Numbered from the stretch's first letter, positions 42,945 through 52,683 are shown. The stretch: DNA of 64,000 bases from Actinomadura luzonensis (GCF_022664455.2 NZ_JAKRKC020000001.1:2423001-2487000), one strand, 5' to 3'. Notes: generated by a model not told the origin, from the letters alone. Numbers and translations: made by a program.

Positions 42945-42963
42945 CGACGGAGGGCTGCGCGCA

Positions 42964-44052
42964 GTGCACGTGCTCGTCATGACGGTGGTGCATAACCCCG
43001 AGGACGCGAGGATCCTGCACCGGCAGATCCGCGCGCTCGTGGACGCCGGTCATGAGGTCACGTATGCCGCCTCCTTCACCGGCTTCGGCGTCGTCCCGCG
43101 CCCGTGGGTGACCGGCGTCGACCTGCCGCGGGCCGCCCAGCGCAAGCGGGTGGCCGCGGTGTGGGCGGCGCGCAAGGTGTTCAAGCGCATGCGCGGCAAG
43201 GTCGACCTCGTCCTCGTCCACGACCCCGAGCTGCTGTTCGCGGTGTGGGGCGTGCGCAACCGGCCGCCGGTCGTGTGGGACGTGCACGAGGACACCCCGG
43301 CCACGCTGTCGCTCAAGCCGTGGCTGCCCTCGGCCCTGCGCCCGCCGGTGCGCTTCCTGGCCCGCCTGCTCGAAGGCACCGCCGAGCGCCACCTGCACCT
43401 GCTGCTCGCCGAGACCGCGTACGCGGGCCGCTTCAAGCACGCCCACCCGATCGTGCCCAACGAGACCTGGGTGCCCGACTCCGTCACGCCGCCCGGCGAC
43501 GACCGCGTCGTCTACCTCGGCTGGTTGTCGCGCGCGCGGGGCGTGTTCGAGGCGGTCGAGGTGGCCAAGCTGCTGCAGCCGTACCGGGTGGCGGTGGAGC
43601 TGATCGGCTACGCCGACCCGCAGAGCCGTCCGATGCTCAACCAGGCCGTCACCGAGGGCCTGCTGGAGTGGCGCGACTTCATGCCCAACGACGAGGCGCT
43701 GAAGCGGCTCGACGGCGCCCTCGCCGGGCTGTCGCTGCTGCACGACGAGCCCAACTACCGCCACTCGATGCCCACCAAGATCGTCGAGTACATGGCGCAC
43801 GGCATCCCCGTCATCACCACCCCGTCGCCGCGCGCGGTCGAGCTGGTGGAGCGCTACGACAGCGGCGTGGTCGTGCCCTGGCAGGACCCGAAGGCGGTGG
43901 CCCAGGCCGTGCTGACGCTGCGCGACGACGTCCGGGAGCGGCGGGCGCAGGGCGCGCGCGGCTACGCGGCGGCCCGCGCCAACCACCACTGGCCCAACTC
44001 CGCCAAACGCTTCGTCGCCCAGCTCGAAGCGTGGGCGGGGGTCAAGTCATAA
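42964..44052 (+). CDS. GT4-like glycosyltransferase
   Basis: 362 residues from GTG. The N-terminal Rossmann half opens VHVLVMTVVHNPEDARILHR, with VDLVLVHDPELLFAVWGVRN and VVWDVHEDTPATLSLKPW. The C-terminal half shows VVYLGWLSRARGVFEAVEV, FMPNDEALKRLDGALAGLSL and PTKIVEYMAHGIPVITTPS, the GT4 donor-binding region with Glu. It likely adds a sugar to the WecB/WecC-dependent polymer. It follows the dehydrogenase by 19 nt and precedes the DUF4434-like gene by 20 nt. Confidence 0.88.
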   Translation: MHVLVMTVVHNPEDARILHRQIRALVDAGHEVTYAASFTGFGVVPRPWVTGVDLPRAAQRKRVAAVWAARKVFKRMRGKVDLVLVHDPELLFAVWGVRNRPPVVWDVHEDTPATLSLKPWLPSALRPPVRFLARLLEGTAERHLHLLLAETAYAGRFKHAHPIVPNETWVPDSVTPPGDDRVVYLGWLSRARGVFEAVEVAKLLQPYRVAVELIGYADPQSRPMLNQAVTEGLLEWRDFMPNDEALKRLDGALAGLSLLHDEPNYRHSMPTKIVEYMAHGIPVITTPSPRAVELVERYDSGVVVPWQDPKAVAQAVLTLRDDVRERRAQGARGYAAARANHHWPNSAKRFVAQLEAWAGVKS

Positions 44053-44072
44053 CGAACGGCGGGACGTCGAAG

Positions 44073-45872
44073 GTGCGCTGGCTGTTCCTCGTCGTGGGCG
44101 TGGCCGTGCTGGCCCTGGTGGCCGCCGTCGTCATCGTGCTGCAACCGGCCGGTGAGGAGAAGAAGGTCGCCGCGGTCGCGCCGACCACCCCGGCCAAGCC
44201 GTCGCAGACCGCTCCCACCCCGAAGGTCAGCGAGTTCACCGACCGCTGCGGCACCTTCGAGACCAAGGAGAAGGCCCCCTACGCCGTCACCGGCTACTGG
44301 ATCACCCCGAAGTCGGACCCCTGCACCTGGCGCACCCAGCTCAAGGAGATCCACGACGTCGGCGGCGACACCATCATCAGGATCGGCTACGGCCTGCAGT
44401 TCCGCACCGTCTCGGCCGACGGCGAGGTGCAGACCAGGGACGGCGAGCTCGACTCCCTCTACAAGGCGTGCCGCGAGGACGGCCTCACCTGCCACGACGC
44501 CGCCGAGCGCGACCTGATGAAGGCCAACCCGGACAACCGGATCGGCCGCACCTACGTCTACCGCACCGACGAGTCGTTCGGCCCGAACCTGTTCCGCTGC
44601 CCCGAGATGGAGCACAGCGTGCGGGCCGGCAAGCGCACCTACTTCCGGCTGATCACGCAGCCCGACGGCTCCGACGACTCCACCTGCGACTTCTCCAGCA
44701 AGGGCGCCTCCTACGACCTGATCCTCGTCGCGGGCTCCGAGACCGACAGCCTGACCAAGCTCCTCGACCTCGGCGACCAGTTCGGCATGCGCGTCTTCCC
44801 CGCCCTGCCGCTGGCCCCGCGCGACCCCAAGACGCCGATCAGGGCCAACAAGAAGCACCTCGGCACGCTGACCACCCTGACCCGGCGCATCCTCCAGGAC
44901 TACGGCGCCCGCTTCGCCGACCGGGCCTCCCTCGGCGGCGTCTACCAGCCGTTCGAGGTGCAGATGTCGGACACCCTGGCGAGCAACCCGACGCTGGAGG
45001 TCTACGCCGACCAGCACACCATCGTCGAGCAGGAGCTGCCGGGCAAGCCCATCCTCATCAGCCCGTACATGGACGCGCGCCGCCGGGTGGCCTTCGGCCA
45101 GACCCCGAAGCAGGTGGCCGAGGCGTTCAAGGCGCTGGCCAAGACCGGGGTCGGCATCATCGCCCCGCAGGACAGCCGCGGCACCGGCAAGGTGGGGCTG
45201 TTCTGGCCGGACGAGCGCGACGAGGAGGTGGACGAGCGGCTGCGGCCGGTCGTCGGCGAGTCCACCTACGGCACCGCGTACTACGGCTCCACCCGCGACT
45301 ACTACCGCGAGATGTCGCTCGCCCGCGACGAGATGGTCCAGGCCGGCTACGAGGTGCAGCTCTGGGCCAACGTGGAGGCGTTCGAGCCGTCCGGCGAGCG
45401 GCCGTGCGCCCCGCAGGGCACCCGCGGCAAGACCGACAAGAAGCGCCTGGACCAGGCGGTCACCATGACCGGCCGGTACGTGCAGAAGGTCGTCTCCTAT
45501 ATGTGGAGCGACTTCATGACCTGCGGCCAGCCGTCGCTGGAGAAGGAGATCACCGCCGACTGGCGGCGGCCGGTCGCCGTGGACGCCATCCGGCGCTCGC
45601 GCGACATCCAGGACGGCGTCGAGGTGCGCGGCTACAACCTGGCGGGCTCCACGGTGTCCGTGGAGTGGTCCGGCGGCACCCGCGAGCTGTCGGTGCCCCA
45701 GGTGGGCTGGCTGGAGGAGGACCCGCTGGAGGAGCTGCCCGAGGGCATGGCGACGGCGTGGGTGCCGTTCGACTGGACCCAGGTGCCGGCCGACGAATGG
45801 GTACGGGTCACCGTCAAGGGCGCGAACGGCCTGGTCTCCAGCGAGCCGCTGCACGTCCGCATCGCGGCCTGA
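44073..45872 (+). CDS. Membrane-anchored DUF4434-like extracytoplasmic protein
   Basis: 599 residues from GTG at 44073. One N-terminal helix (WLFLVVGVAVLALVAAVVIV), a Thr/Pro linker, then a large extracytoplasmic TIM-barrel-like domain: TGYWITPKSDPCTWRTQLKE, PILISPYMDARRRVAFGQTP, GVGIIAPQDSRGTGKVGLFW and YEVQLWANVEAFEPSG. These strands match DUF4434-type proteins found in glycan loci and probably related to glycoside hydrolases. The last 100 residues are a beta-sandwich. Possible role: trimming or modifying the nascent surface glycan. The start is uncertain; no better in-frame start exists before the GT stop. Confidence 0.75.
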   Translation: MRWLFLVVGVAVLALVAAVVIVLQPAGEEKKVAAVAPTTPAKPSQTAPTPKVSEFTDRCGTFETKEKAPYAVTGYWITPKSDPCTWRTQLKEIHDVGGDTIIRIGYGLQFRTVSADGEVQTRDGELDSLYKACREDGLTCHDAAERDLMKANPDNRIGRTYVYRTDESFGPNLFRCPEMEHSVRAGKRTYFRLITQPDGSDDSTCDFSSKGASYDLILVAGSETDSLTKLLDLGDQFGMRVFPALPLAPRDPKTPIRANKKHLGTLTTLTRRILQDYGARFADRASLGGVYQPFEVQMSDTLASNPTLEVYADQHTIVEQELPGKPILISPYMDARRRVAFGQTPKQVAEAFKALAKTGVGIIAPQDSRGTGKVGLFWPDERDEEVDERLRPVVGESTYGTAYYGSTRDYYREMSLARDEMVQAGYEVQLWANVEAFEPSGERPCAPQGTRGKTDKKRLDQAVTMTGRYVQKVVSYMWSDFMTCGQPSLEKEITADWRRPVAVDAIRRSRDIQDGVEVRGYNLAGSTVSVEWSGGTRELSVPQVGWLEEDPLEELPEGMATAWVPFDWTQVPADEWVRVTVKGANGLVSSEPLHVRIAA

Positions 45873-45916
45873 GCGGGCGTTCGCCGCCCCTCACGGGTGC
45901 GTGTAACGTGCCGTGC

Positions 45917-46582
45917 ATGGTCCCGAGCGTCCCGGTCAGCGTCGACCTGGTCGTGCTCACCGTGCGTAACAACGCCCTGAGCGCCCTGGTGTGGCGCCGC
46001 GACAACCCGCCGTTCCTGCGGCGCTGGTCGTTGCCGGGCGGCTTCATCCAGCTCGACGAGGACCTTCCCGACGCGGCCCGCCGCATCCTCGCCGAACGGG
46101 CCGGCCTGCCGGGCGCGCCCGTCCACCTGGAGCAGCTCCAGACCTACGGCTACCCCGACCGCGACCCGCGCCAGCGCGTGCTGAGCGTCGCCTACCTCGG
46201 CCTCGCCCCCGACCTGCCCGCCTCCGAGAAGGCCCACATGAGCTGGCAGCCGGTCGACGCCCTCGCGGTCATGGCCTTCGACCACCGCCGCATCATGCTC
46301 GACGGCGTCGAGCGGGCGCGGGCCAAGCTGGAGTACACCTCGCTCGGCGCGGCCTTCTGCCCGGCCGAGTTCACGGTCGCCGACCTGCGGCGCGTCTACG
46401 AGATCGTGTGGGGCCGCCCGCTCGACCCGCGCAACTTCCACCGCAAGGTCACCAAGGCCGAGGGCTTCCTGGTCGAGACCGGCGGCACCACCACGCGCGA
46501 CGGCGGCCGGCCCGCCAAGCTCTACCGGCGCGGCCCCGCCGAGCTGCTGCACCCTCCGATGCTGCGCTCGCTCAAGGAGTAA
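45917..46582 (+). CDS. NrtR-like Nudix/winged-helix regulator
   Basis: 221 residues. The N-terminal half is a Nudix domain with a degenerate Nudix box: GGFIQLDEDLPDAARRILAE, where the catalytic RE/EE Glu residues read as RR and ER. The C-terminal part FTVADLRRVYEIVWGRPLDP and NFHRKVTKAEGFLVETGG with GGRPAKLYRRG is the winged helix of NrtR regulators. NrtR binds ADP-ribose or related NAD metabolites and represses NAD-biosynthesis genes. The loss of catalytic residues fits a sensor. No NAD gene is adjacent, so its target lies elsewhere. Confidence 0.85.
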   Translation: MVPSVPVSVDLVVLTVRNNALSALVWRRDNPPFLRRWSLPGGFIQLDEDLPDAARRILAERAGLPGAPVHLEQLQTYGYPDRDPRQRVLSVAYLGLAPDLPASEKAHMSWQPVDALAVMAFDHRRIMLDGVERARAKLEYTSLGAAFCPAEFTVADLRRVYEIVWGRPLDPRNFHRKVTKAEGFLVETGGTTTRDGGRPAKLYRRGPAELLHPPMLRSLKE

Positions 46583-46592
46583 TGTCGATCGC

Positions 46593-47018
46593 ATGAGGGC
46601 GGGCTCGTTGGGCATCCTGCTGCTGGCCGCGCTGGTCGCGGCGGCCGGTGTCGCCGTCGTCCTGTCGCTCGTCTCGCCGCCCGCCACGAGACAGACGCTC
46701 TCCATCCCCGGCACCGACGCCCCGCTGGCGATCAAGACGGTGCCGTGGCGGCAGGGCAGCGACCCCGACCTGCCCCACCTGCTGGTCGTGGGCTCGGACA
46801 TCGAGCCGGGCACCTACGTCGCCCCCGGGTACGTCCCGGGCCGTGGCCCGAACGAGACGTGCGCCTGGGCGCGGCTGCGCGGCCTCGACGGGCGGGCCGG
46901 CGACGTCATCGCCTACGGCACGGGCGCCGGGCCGGGGCCGGTGCGGGTGACGATCCTGCCCACCGACAAAGGGTTCGTCACGGGCGGATGCGGTGAGTGG
47001 GTGCTCAGCACGAACTAA
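46593..47018 (+). CDS. Secreted or membrane-anchored hypothetical protein
   Basis: 141 residues. The N-terminus GSLGILLLAALVAAAGVAVV is a signal or anchor helix; the rest is a small beta-rich domain with VGSDIEPGTYVAPGYVPGRG, CAWARLRGLDGRAGDVIAYG and GGCGEWVLS, with two Cys that may pair. The pattern resembles small extracytoplasmic actinomycete domains of unknown role. It lies 10 nt after the NrtR-like gene and 9 nt before the aminotransferase gene, probably in one transcript. Confidence 0.65.
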   Translation: MRAGSLGILLLAALVAAAGVAVVLSLVSPPATRQTLSIPGTDAPLAIKTVPWRQGSDPDLPHLLVVGSDIEPGTYVAPGYVPGRGPNETCAWARLRGLDGRAGDVIAYGTGAGPGPVRVTILPTDKGFVTGGCGEWVLSTN

Positions 47019-47027
47019 GGTAGGTCC

Positions 47028-48092
47028 ATGCCTCGTTTCCGCCAGATCCTGGACACCATGGCCCCCTACCGGCCGGGCAAGGCGGTCGCCGCGCCCGACG
47101 GGCGCTCCTACAAGCTGTCGTCCAACGAGTCTCCTTACGACCCGCTGCCGTCCGTGGTCGAGGCGGTCGCCGAGGGCGCGCGGCAGATCCACCGCTACCC
47201 CGACGCGGGCTCGGTCGAGCTGACCGAGGCGGTCGCGGCGCGGTACGGCGTACCGGCCGAGCACGTGGCGCTCGGGCCCGGCTCGGTGACGGTGGCGCAG
47301 CAGCTTTTGGAGGCGGTGGGCGAGCCCGGGGGCGAGGTCGTCTACGCCTGGCGCTCGTTCGAGGCGTACCCGCTGCTGGCCGACCTGGCCGGGGTGACGT
47401 CGGTACGCGTGCCGCTGGCCGGCGAGGACCACGACCTCGACGCCATGGCGGAGGCGGTGACCGACCGCACGAGGCTGATCTTCGTCTGCAACCCGAACAA
47501 CCCGACCGGCACCGCGATCCGCCGCCGCGAGCTGACCGCCTTCCTCGACCGGGTGCCCGAGGACGTGCTGGTGGTGCTGGACGAGGCCTACCGCGAGTAC
47601 GTGCGCGACGAGGACGTCCCCGACGGCGTCGAGCTCTACCGCGACCGGCCCAACGTGTGCGTGCTGCGCACGTTCTCCAAGGCGTACGGCCTCGCGGGGC
47701 TGCGGGTCGGCTACCTGATCGGGCCCGAGCCGGTCGCGACGGCGGTGCGCAAGACCACGGTGCCGTTCGCCGTCAACCACCTGGCCCAGCTCGCCGCCGT
47801 GGCCTCGCTGCGGGCCGAGGGCGAGCTGCTCGAACGGGTCGAGCGGGTGGTCAAGGAGCGCACCCGGGTCCGCGAGGCGCTGGTCGGGCAGGGCTGGACG
47901 GTGCCGCCCTCGGAGGCCAACTTCGTCTGGCTGCGGCTCGGCGAGCGCACCATGGACTTCGCGGCGGCCTGCGCGGCGGAGGGCGTGGCGGTGCGGCCGT
48001 TCCATCCGGAGGGCTGCCGCGTCACGATCGCCGACCCGGAGGCCAACGACGCCTTCCTGGCCGCCGCCGAGAGCTTCCCGCACCGCTGCTGA
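47028..48092 (+). CDS. hisC: Histidinol-phosphate / aromatic aminotransferase (HisC/Pat type)
   Basis: 354 residues, fold-type I PLP enzyme. [20 protein letters not shown] at the start, [26 protein letters not shown] (Asp binding the pyridine N) and [17 protein letters not shown] with the PLP-binding Lys. It exchanges amino groups between glutamate and imidazole-acetol phosphate or an aromatic 2-oxo acid. It is not next to other his genes, so an aromatic aminotransferase role is equally possible; the symbol is by similarity. ATG with AAGGTAGG upstream. Confidence 0.88.
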   Translation: MPRFRQILDTMAPYRPGKAVAAPDGRSYKLSSNESPYDPLPSVVEAVAEGARQIHRYPDAGSVELTEAVAARYGVPAEHVALGPGSVTVAQQLLEAVGEPGGEVVYAWRSFEAYPLLADLAGVTSVRVPLAGEDHDLDAMAEAVTDRTRLIFVCNPNNPTGTAIRRRELTAFLDRVPEDVLVVLDEAYREYVRDEDVPDGVELYRDRPNVCVLRTFSKAYGLAGLRVGYLIGPEPVATAVRKTTVPFAVNHLAQLAAVASLRAEGELLERVERVVKERTRVREALVGQGWTVPPSEANFVWLRLGERTMDFAAACAAEGVAVRPFHPEGCRVTIADPEANDAFLAAAESFPHRC

Positions 48093-48107
48093 ACCCGCAG
48101 CGGCCGG

Positions 48108-49046
48108 TCAGGCGGTCACCTTCGCCGGCTCCGCGGCCCTGGTCCTGTTGCGGCGCTCGGTGGAGACGACCAGGGCGACGCCCACCAGGATGACCGCGCC
48201 GCCGATGATCATCTGCGGCGTGGCGACCTCGTTCACCACGAGCACGCCGAGGACGACCGCGACGACCGGGTTGACGTAGGCGTAGGTGGACACCAGCGAG
48301 ATCGGCGCGTTGCCGAGCAGCCAGGTGTAGGCGGTGAAGGCCACCAGCGAGCCGGCCAGCACCAGGTAGGCCAGGCCCGCCCACGAGCGGCCCGACACCG
48401 CCGCGAGGTCGAGCCGTTCGCCGAACGACAGCCCGGTCACGATCAGGCCGAGCCCGCCGGCCGCCATCTCGACCATGCTGGCCGCCCACACGTTCGGCGG
48501 CATGGGCAGGCGTGCGGACAGGAACGACCCGATCGACCACGACAACGACGCCAGCAGGATCACCACGATGCCGGTGGTGCTCGCCGTCCCGCCGCCGCCG
48601 TTGAGCGACAGCGCGGCGACCCCGCCGAAGCCGACCAGCACGCCGGCGAGCGTCAGCAGCGCGGGCCGGTCCCTCGCGACGATCCTGAACACCACCAGCC
48701 ACAGCGGCACCGACGCGACGAGCAGCGCCGCGAGGCCGCTCGGGATGTGCTGCTCGGCCACCGCGACCATGCCGTTGCCGCCGGTCAGCAGCAGCAGCCC
48801 GACCAGTGCCGCGCCGCCGGCCTGCCGGCCCGACATCCGGAACGGGGCGCCGCCCTTGCGCACCAGCAGGAACGCGCCGAGCAGCAGGGCGGCCGTGAGG
48901 AAGCGCAGCGCCCCGCTGAGCATCGGCGGCATGGTCTCGATGACGATCCTGATGGCGAGGTACGTCGAGCCCCACACCACGTAGACGATGCTCAGCGCGC
49001 CCCACGTGAGGAGGGGGCGGGGGGTGTCAGTGGTGTTCGCGCTCAT
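48108..49046 (-). CDS. EamA-family (DMT) transporter
   Basis: 312 residues with ten hydrophobic helices as two EamA repeats: IVYVVWGSTYLAIRIVIETM and GIVVILLASLSWSIGSFLSA begin the two halves; the second ends GGAVILVGVALVVSTERR. It resembles YedA/RhaT-like drug/metabolite exporters of the inner membrane. The substrate is unknown. The start is divergent from the rhodanese gene, with about 150 nt between starts. It is convergent with hisC, stops 15 nt apart. Confidence 0.9.
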   Translation of the reverse strand: MSANTTDTPRPLLTWGALSIVYVVWGSTYLAIRIVIETMPPMLSGALRFLTAALLLGAFLLVRKGGAPFRMSGRQAGGAALVGLLLLTGGNGMVAVAEQHIPSGLAALLVASVPLWLVVFRIVARDRPALLTLAGVLVGFGGVAALSLNGGGGTASTTGIVVILLASLSWSIGSFLSARLPMPPNVWAASMVEMAAGGLGLIVTGLSFGERLDLAAVSGRSWAGLAYLVLAGSLVAFTAYTWLLGNAPISLVSTYAYVNPVVAVVLGVLVVNEVATPQMIIGGAVILVGVALVVSTERRNRTRAAEPAKVTA

Positions 49047-49197
49047 GGCTCATGACGATACCGGGCAGAAGTGACAGAACGCTCGCGGGTACCAGACTCT
49101 GGACTGTGGCGGGATATGAGCGATAAGCGGCAATCACGCCACTGTCCGGGCCTCCGGCGCGGCTGTCAGGATCGTCGCCAGCCGAGAGGAGTTCCCC

Positions 49198-49623
49198 ATG
49201 TCCGACGCCATCGCTCACTTCACCGCCCGCCTGGCCTTCGAGACCGACGTCTCCGACACCGCCGCCGCCCTGGCCGCCGGACGTCCCGGCCTGGTGGTGG
49301 TCGACTCCCGCAGCCGCGAGAGCTGGGACCAGGGCCACATCGAAGGAGCCGTGCACCTGCCGACCGCCGAGATCCCGGCCAGGGCCGCCGAGCTGGTGCC
49401 GCCGGGCTCCCTCGTGGTCACCTACTGCTGGGGCCCCGGCTGCAACGGCGCGACCCGCGCCGCGCTGGAGTTCGCCCGCCTCGGGTACGAGGTCAAGGAG
49501 ATGATCGGCGGCTTCGAGTACTGGGCGCGGGAGGGCTTCCCCGTCGAGACCGCCGAGGGCGTCGCCCGGCGGCCGGTGGACGCCCTCACGGCCCCGGTGG
49601 CGGCCGTCGCGTGCGGCTGCTGA
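49198..49623 (+). CDS. Rhodanese-domain sulfurtransferase
   Basis: 141 residues. VVDSRSRESWDQGHIEGAVH and the active loop VTYCWGPGCNGATRAALEFA, with Cys at the persulfide position, then MIGGFEYWAREGFPVET. Rhodaneses move sulfane sulfur to a thiol acceptor in the cytoplasm. The C-terminus adds CGC, unusual for the family and perhaps a second redox site. ATG with GAGAGGAG upstream. Monocistronic and followed by hairpins. Confidence 0.9.
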   Translation: MSDAIAHFTARLAFETDVSDTAAALAAGRPGLVVVDSRSRESWDQGHIEGAVHLPTAEIPARAAELVPPGSLVVTYCWGPGCNGATRAALEFARLGYEVKEMIGGFEYWAREGFPVETAEGVARRPVDALTAPVAAVACGC

Positions 49624-49926
49624 CCCTGGAGCCCCAAGAGGCCGGCGGTGCCGCGCAGCGCTGTCACAGCGCCGCGCAGCGCCCGTTTCCGCGGCCTGCC
49701 GCCCCGGTGGCCGAAAAAGTTGGCGCCCCCGTCCGAATCGTGTCGATCGGGGGCGTGAGGAACATACCCGCATCCAGGCGGGTCAACCAACAACCCGGCA
49801 AGAGTCAATGCGCAGGTGCGCAAAGGTGACAGCGTCGGTCAACGCGCGGGTCACCATGACCCCTTGAAACGGCCCGGACGGGGCCGTACCGGACGGGCCC
49901 GCCGCCGGTGAGGACGGCGGAACCGT
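49624..49926. other. Intergenic region with stem-loops, no gene
   Basis: About 300 nt between convergent genes. It holds GCGCTGTCACAGCGC at 49658-49672 flanked by two copies of CCGCGCAGCGC (around 49651 and 49672), and a second hairpin CGCCCCCG/CGGGGGCG at 49724-49731 and 49748-49755. No convincing open frame was seen. Probable terminators for the rhodanese and, from the other side, the regulator gene. Confidence 0.5.
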
Positions 49927-51216
49927 CTACCGCGGGCCCAGCTTCTCCACGATCAGCCGGTAGAGCTGCCGGGGGCGGCCCGGTTGCGGCGTGCGGTTGG
50001 GCGGTAGCGGCCACGCGAGTCCCTCGTCAACCAACGTGCGCAGCAACCGCCGGGCCGTCCGCGGGGTGACCCCCAGCATCTTGCCCGCTCCTTCCGCGTC
50101 CACCACCGTGTCGCCGCCCTCCAGCTTCGCCGCCAGCCGGGCCAGCACCTCCACGCCCTTGGGCTTGAGCGCGGTGGAGCCGGCCGGTGGCATCCGCGGG
50201 GCCGGGATGAGCGCCCGCCCCTCGCGGTCCACGGCGAAGCCCTGGGCCTGCTTGCCCGCCTGCGTGCGGGCCAGCGCGGCCCGCGCGTGCGACTCCGCGT
50301 CATGCGTCGTGCGCCCCATGCCCACGCCGACCTCGACCGCCAGCCCCAGCTCGTCGCGGATCCTGGCGGCGAACGGCAACACCCGGAACCCGTCGGTGGC
50401 CGCCGCGATCGAGCCCCTGGTCGCGGTGACCAGGTAGCTGTGATCGTCGATCGGCCAGACGGTGGCGTTGATCCGGTTCGCCTCCTGGACCAGCAGTCGG
50501 TGCAGCGACAGCCGCAGCTCGTCGCGCCAGTAGCGGGGCGCGGCGCGGCGCACGGGCTCGCGCAGCGTCGGCACCTCCACCAGCACCACGGTGAGCTGCG
50601 ACTCCTCCAGCCGGTGATGCGCGCCGAGCAGCGCCGCGGTGTGCAGCGCGGTGCGCACGGCCGCCGACGTGGGCCGGATCCTGATGACCGGCACCCCGGC
50701 CGCGTGCAGGCGTTCGGCCACCGCGGGCAGGCACGTCAGCGCCCCCGTGGTGACCCCCTGGCGGGCCAGGCGTTCGTGGTAGGCCGCGATCGTGCCGGTG
50801 GCTCCCGGCTCGTCGCGGCTGTGCACGTCCGTGGCCGGTATGCCGAGGTCGGTGTACGCCTCCTCGACGTCGGCCCTGCTGATCACGTCGATGCTGACCC
50901 GCTGGGGGTCGATGCGGGTGTCCAGCGCCGCCTTGGCCAGCGCCGCCACCAATGCTGCTCCGCCGAGTTGCACGTAGGTCGCCGGCATCGTCAGCACACC
51001 TGAACGCCTGGCCAGGTCATAGGGGACCGGGCTGGCGAACAGGCACGCGTCGACGCCGGGACCGAGCCGCGTCACCTTGTCGGGCGCCTCCTGCTCGTCG
51101 CGGTAAGCGGCGGCGACGAGGCGACACGGCAGCGGTGCAGCGGCGTGACCCATCAGCATGACCCGCTCGACGAGGTCGTGGGGTCCGACCACGCCGATGG
51201 TGAGGTCCGGTGTCAT
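49927..51216 (-). CDS. Uncharacterised regulator with nucleotidyl-cyclase-like fold and winged helix
   Basis: 429 residues. A Rossmann-like N-terminal half (LTIGVVGPHDLVERVMLMG) is followed by a middle region with VEVGVGMGRTTHDAESHARA, a pattern seen in GGDEF or GTP-cyclohydrolase-III-type folds, and a C-terminal winged helix (AEGAGKMLGVTPRTARRLLR). It resembles a conserved group of actinomycete transcriptional regulators, without known function. ATG at 51216 is preferred; 51276 is an in-frame alternative. It lies downstream of the MurA paralogue on the same strand. Confidence 0.7.
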   Translation of the reverse strand: MTPDLTIGVVGPHDLVERVMLMGHAAAPLPCRLVAAAYRDEQEAPDKVTRLGPGVDACLFASPVPYDLARRSGVLTMPATYVQLGGAALVAALAKAALDTRIDPQRVSIDVISRADVEEAYTDLGIPATDVHSRDEPGATGTIAAYHERLARQGVTTGALTCLPAVAERLHAAGVPVIRIRPTSAAVRTALHTAALLGAHHRLEESQLTVVLVEVPTLREPVRRAAPRYWRDELRLSLHRLLVQEANRINATVWPIDDHSYLVTATRGSIAAATDGFRVLPFAARIRDELGLAVEVGVGMGRTTHDAESHARAALARTQAGKQAQGFAVDREGRALIPAPRMPPAGSTALKPKGVEVLARLAAKLEGGDTVVDAEGAGKMLGVTPRTARRLLRTLVDEGLAWPLPPNRTPQPGRPRQLYRLIVEKLGPR

Positions 51217-51417
51217 AGCGCCCGGGCGTGACACTCGGGGAGTTTCTTCGGCCCTCTCGACCAATGTTCGTCCCATCCTGCCGTCCGTTGCAGTGCTCTC
51301 TTTTGGAACGATCGCTCGCGGGGGCCGTAATGTCACGCCCGACTTTTCCGGAAAGCCGTTCTGGTTGACCGCCCGACAAGATGTCTCAGCAGCTCAACGA
51401 GGTTTTTCTCGCGTTTT

Positions 51418-52683
51418 TTAGCGTTCGGAAATCTCTCGTGTAATGTCCGCGCCGAGCGCCCGCATTCGCGCGGCGAGATGTGCGTGGCCGCGGTCGATCA
51501 GGTATCCGGAGTCGATGACGGTCTCGCCTTCGGCGGCGAGGCCGGCGAGCACGAGCGCGATGCCGGAGCGCAGATCGTGGGCGGTCACCCGGGCGCCGGT
51601 CAGCGGGGTGCGCCCCCGCACCACGGCGCGGCTGCCCCGCACCTCGACGTTGGCGCCCATCTTGTTGAGCTCGCCGGCCAGGGCGAAGCGGCCGTCGAAG
51701 ATGCGCTCGTGGATGTAGCTGGTGCCGTCGGCGAGCGCGGCGACCGTCATCATCGGCGACTGCAGGTCGGTGGCGAAGCCGGGGTAGGTGTCGGTGATGA
51801 TGTTGATCGGGCGCAGCGGGCCCTCGCAGCGCACGTGCAGCACCGCGCCCTGGCGGGCGAACCCGACGCCCATCTGCTCCAGCTTGTAGCGCACGACGCC
51901 GAGGTCGAGACCGGTGCCGACGAGGCTCAGCTCGCCGCCGGTGATGGCCGCCGCCATCGCGAACACGCCGGCGTCGAGGCGGTCGGGCATCACGGTGTGC
52001 TCGACGGCGTGCAGCTCCTCCACGCCCTCGACCGTGATGAACCCGGTGCCGCCGCCGCTGATGCGCGCGCCCATCTTGGTGAGCAGGTCGATGACGTCGA
52101 GCACCTCCGGCTCCAGCGCGGCGTTCTCGATCACGGTCGTGCCCTTGGCGAGGCAGGCGGCCATGATGAGGTTCTCGGTGCCGGTGTGGGAGGGGGTGTC
52201 GAGGTAGAGGGTGGCCCCGGTCAGGCCGCTGGCCTTGACGTGGATGACCGTCTCGCCCTCGTCCACGATCGCGCCGAGGCGCTTGTAGCCGAGGTAGTGG
52301 AAGTCGAGGTTGCGGCTGCCGAGGTTGCAGCCGCCGACCCCTTCCACGATCGCCTCGCCGAGGCGGTGCAGCAGCGCCGGGGTGAACAGCACCGAGCCGC
52401 GGAAGCGCCGCGCGATCTCGGCGGGCAGCACGGGGCTGCTCACCCGGGAGGCGTCGATGACCAGCGTGCGCTCCGACTCGTGCAGCTCGACGTAGGCGCC
52501 GACGGACTCGGCCAGCTCGACCGCGCGCCGGACGTCCTCGATGATCGGGACGTTGCGCAGGACGGTGCGGCCCTTCGCGGCGAGCAGAGCCGCGCCGATC
52601 ATGGGCAGCACGGCGTTCTTCGCGCCCTGGATGAACGCGGTTCCACGCAGTGCGTTGCCACCGCGCACGCGGTAACGGACCAT
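51418..52683 (-). CDS. murA: UDP-N-acetylglucosamine 1-carboxyvinyltransferase (MurA) paralogue
   Basis: 421 residues, EPSP-synthase fold. [20 protein letters not shown] carries the Lys-Asn pair; the loop [19 protein letters not shown] holds the Cys that attacks enolpyruvate and is alkylated by fosfomycin in other MurA enzymes; [15 protein letters not shown] carries the catalytic Asp. It makes UDP-GlcNAc-enolpyruvate, the first step of peptidoglycan precursors. Mycobacterial MurA has Asp instead of this Cys. Sequence such as [20 protein letters not shown] differs from common housekeeping MurA, so it may be a second paralogue. ATG start; monocistronic. Confidence 0.85.
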   Translation of the reverse strand: MVRYRVRGGNALRGTAFIQGAKNAVLPMIGAALLAAKGRTVLRNVPIIEDVRRAVELAESVGAYVELHESERTLVIDASRVSSPVLPAEIARRFRGSVLFTPALLHRLGEAIVEGVGGCNLGSRNLDFHYLGYKRLGAIVDEGETVIHVKASGLTGATLYLDTPSHTGTENLIMAACLAKGTTVIENAALEPEVLDVIDLLTKMGARISGGGTGFITVEGVEELHAVEHTVMPDRLDAGVFAMAAAITGGELSLVGTGLDLGVVRYKLEQMGVGFARQGAVLHVRCEGPLRPINIITDTYPGFATDLQSPMMTVAALADGTSYIHERIFDGRFALAGELNKMGANVEVRGSRAVVRGRTPLTGARVTAHDLRSGIALVLAGLAAEGETVIDSGYLIDRGHAHLAARMRALGADITREISER

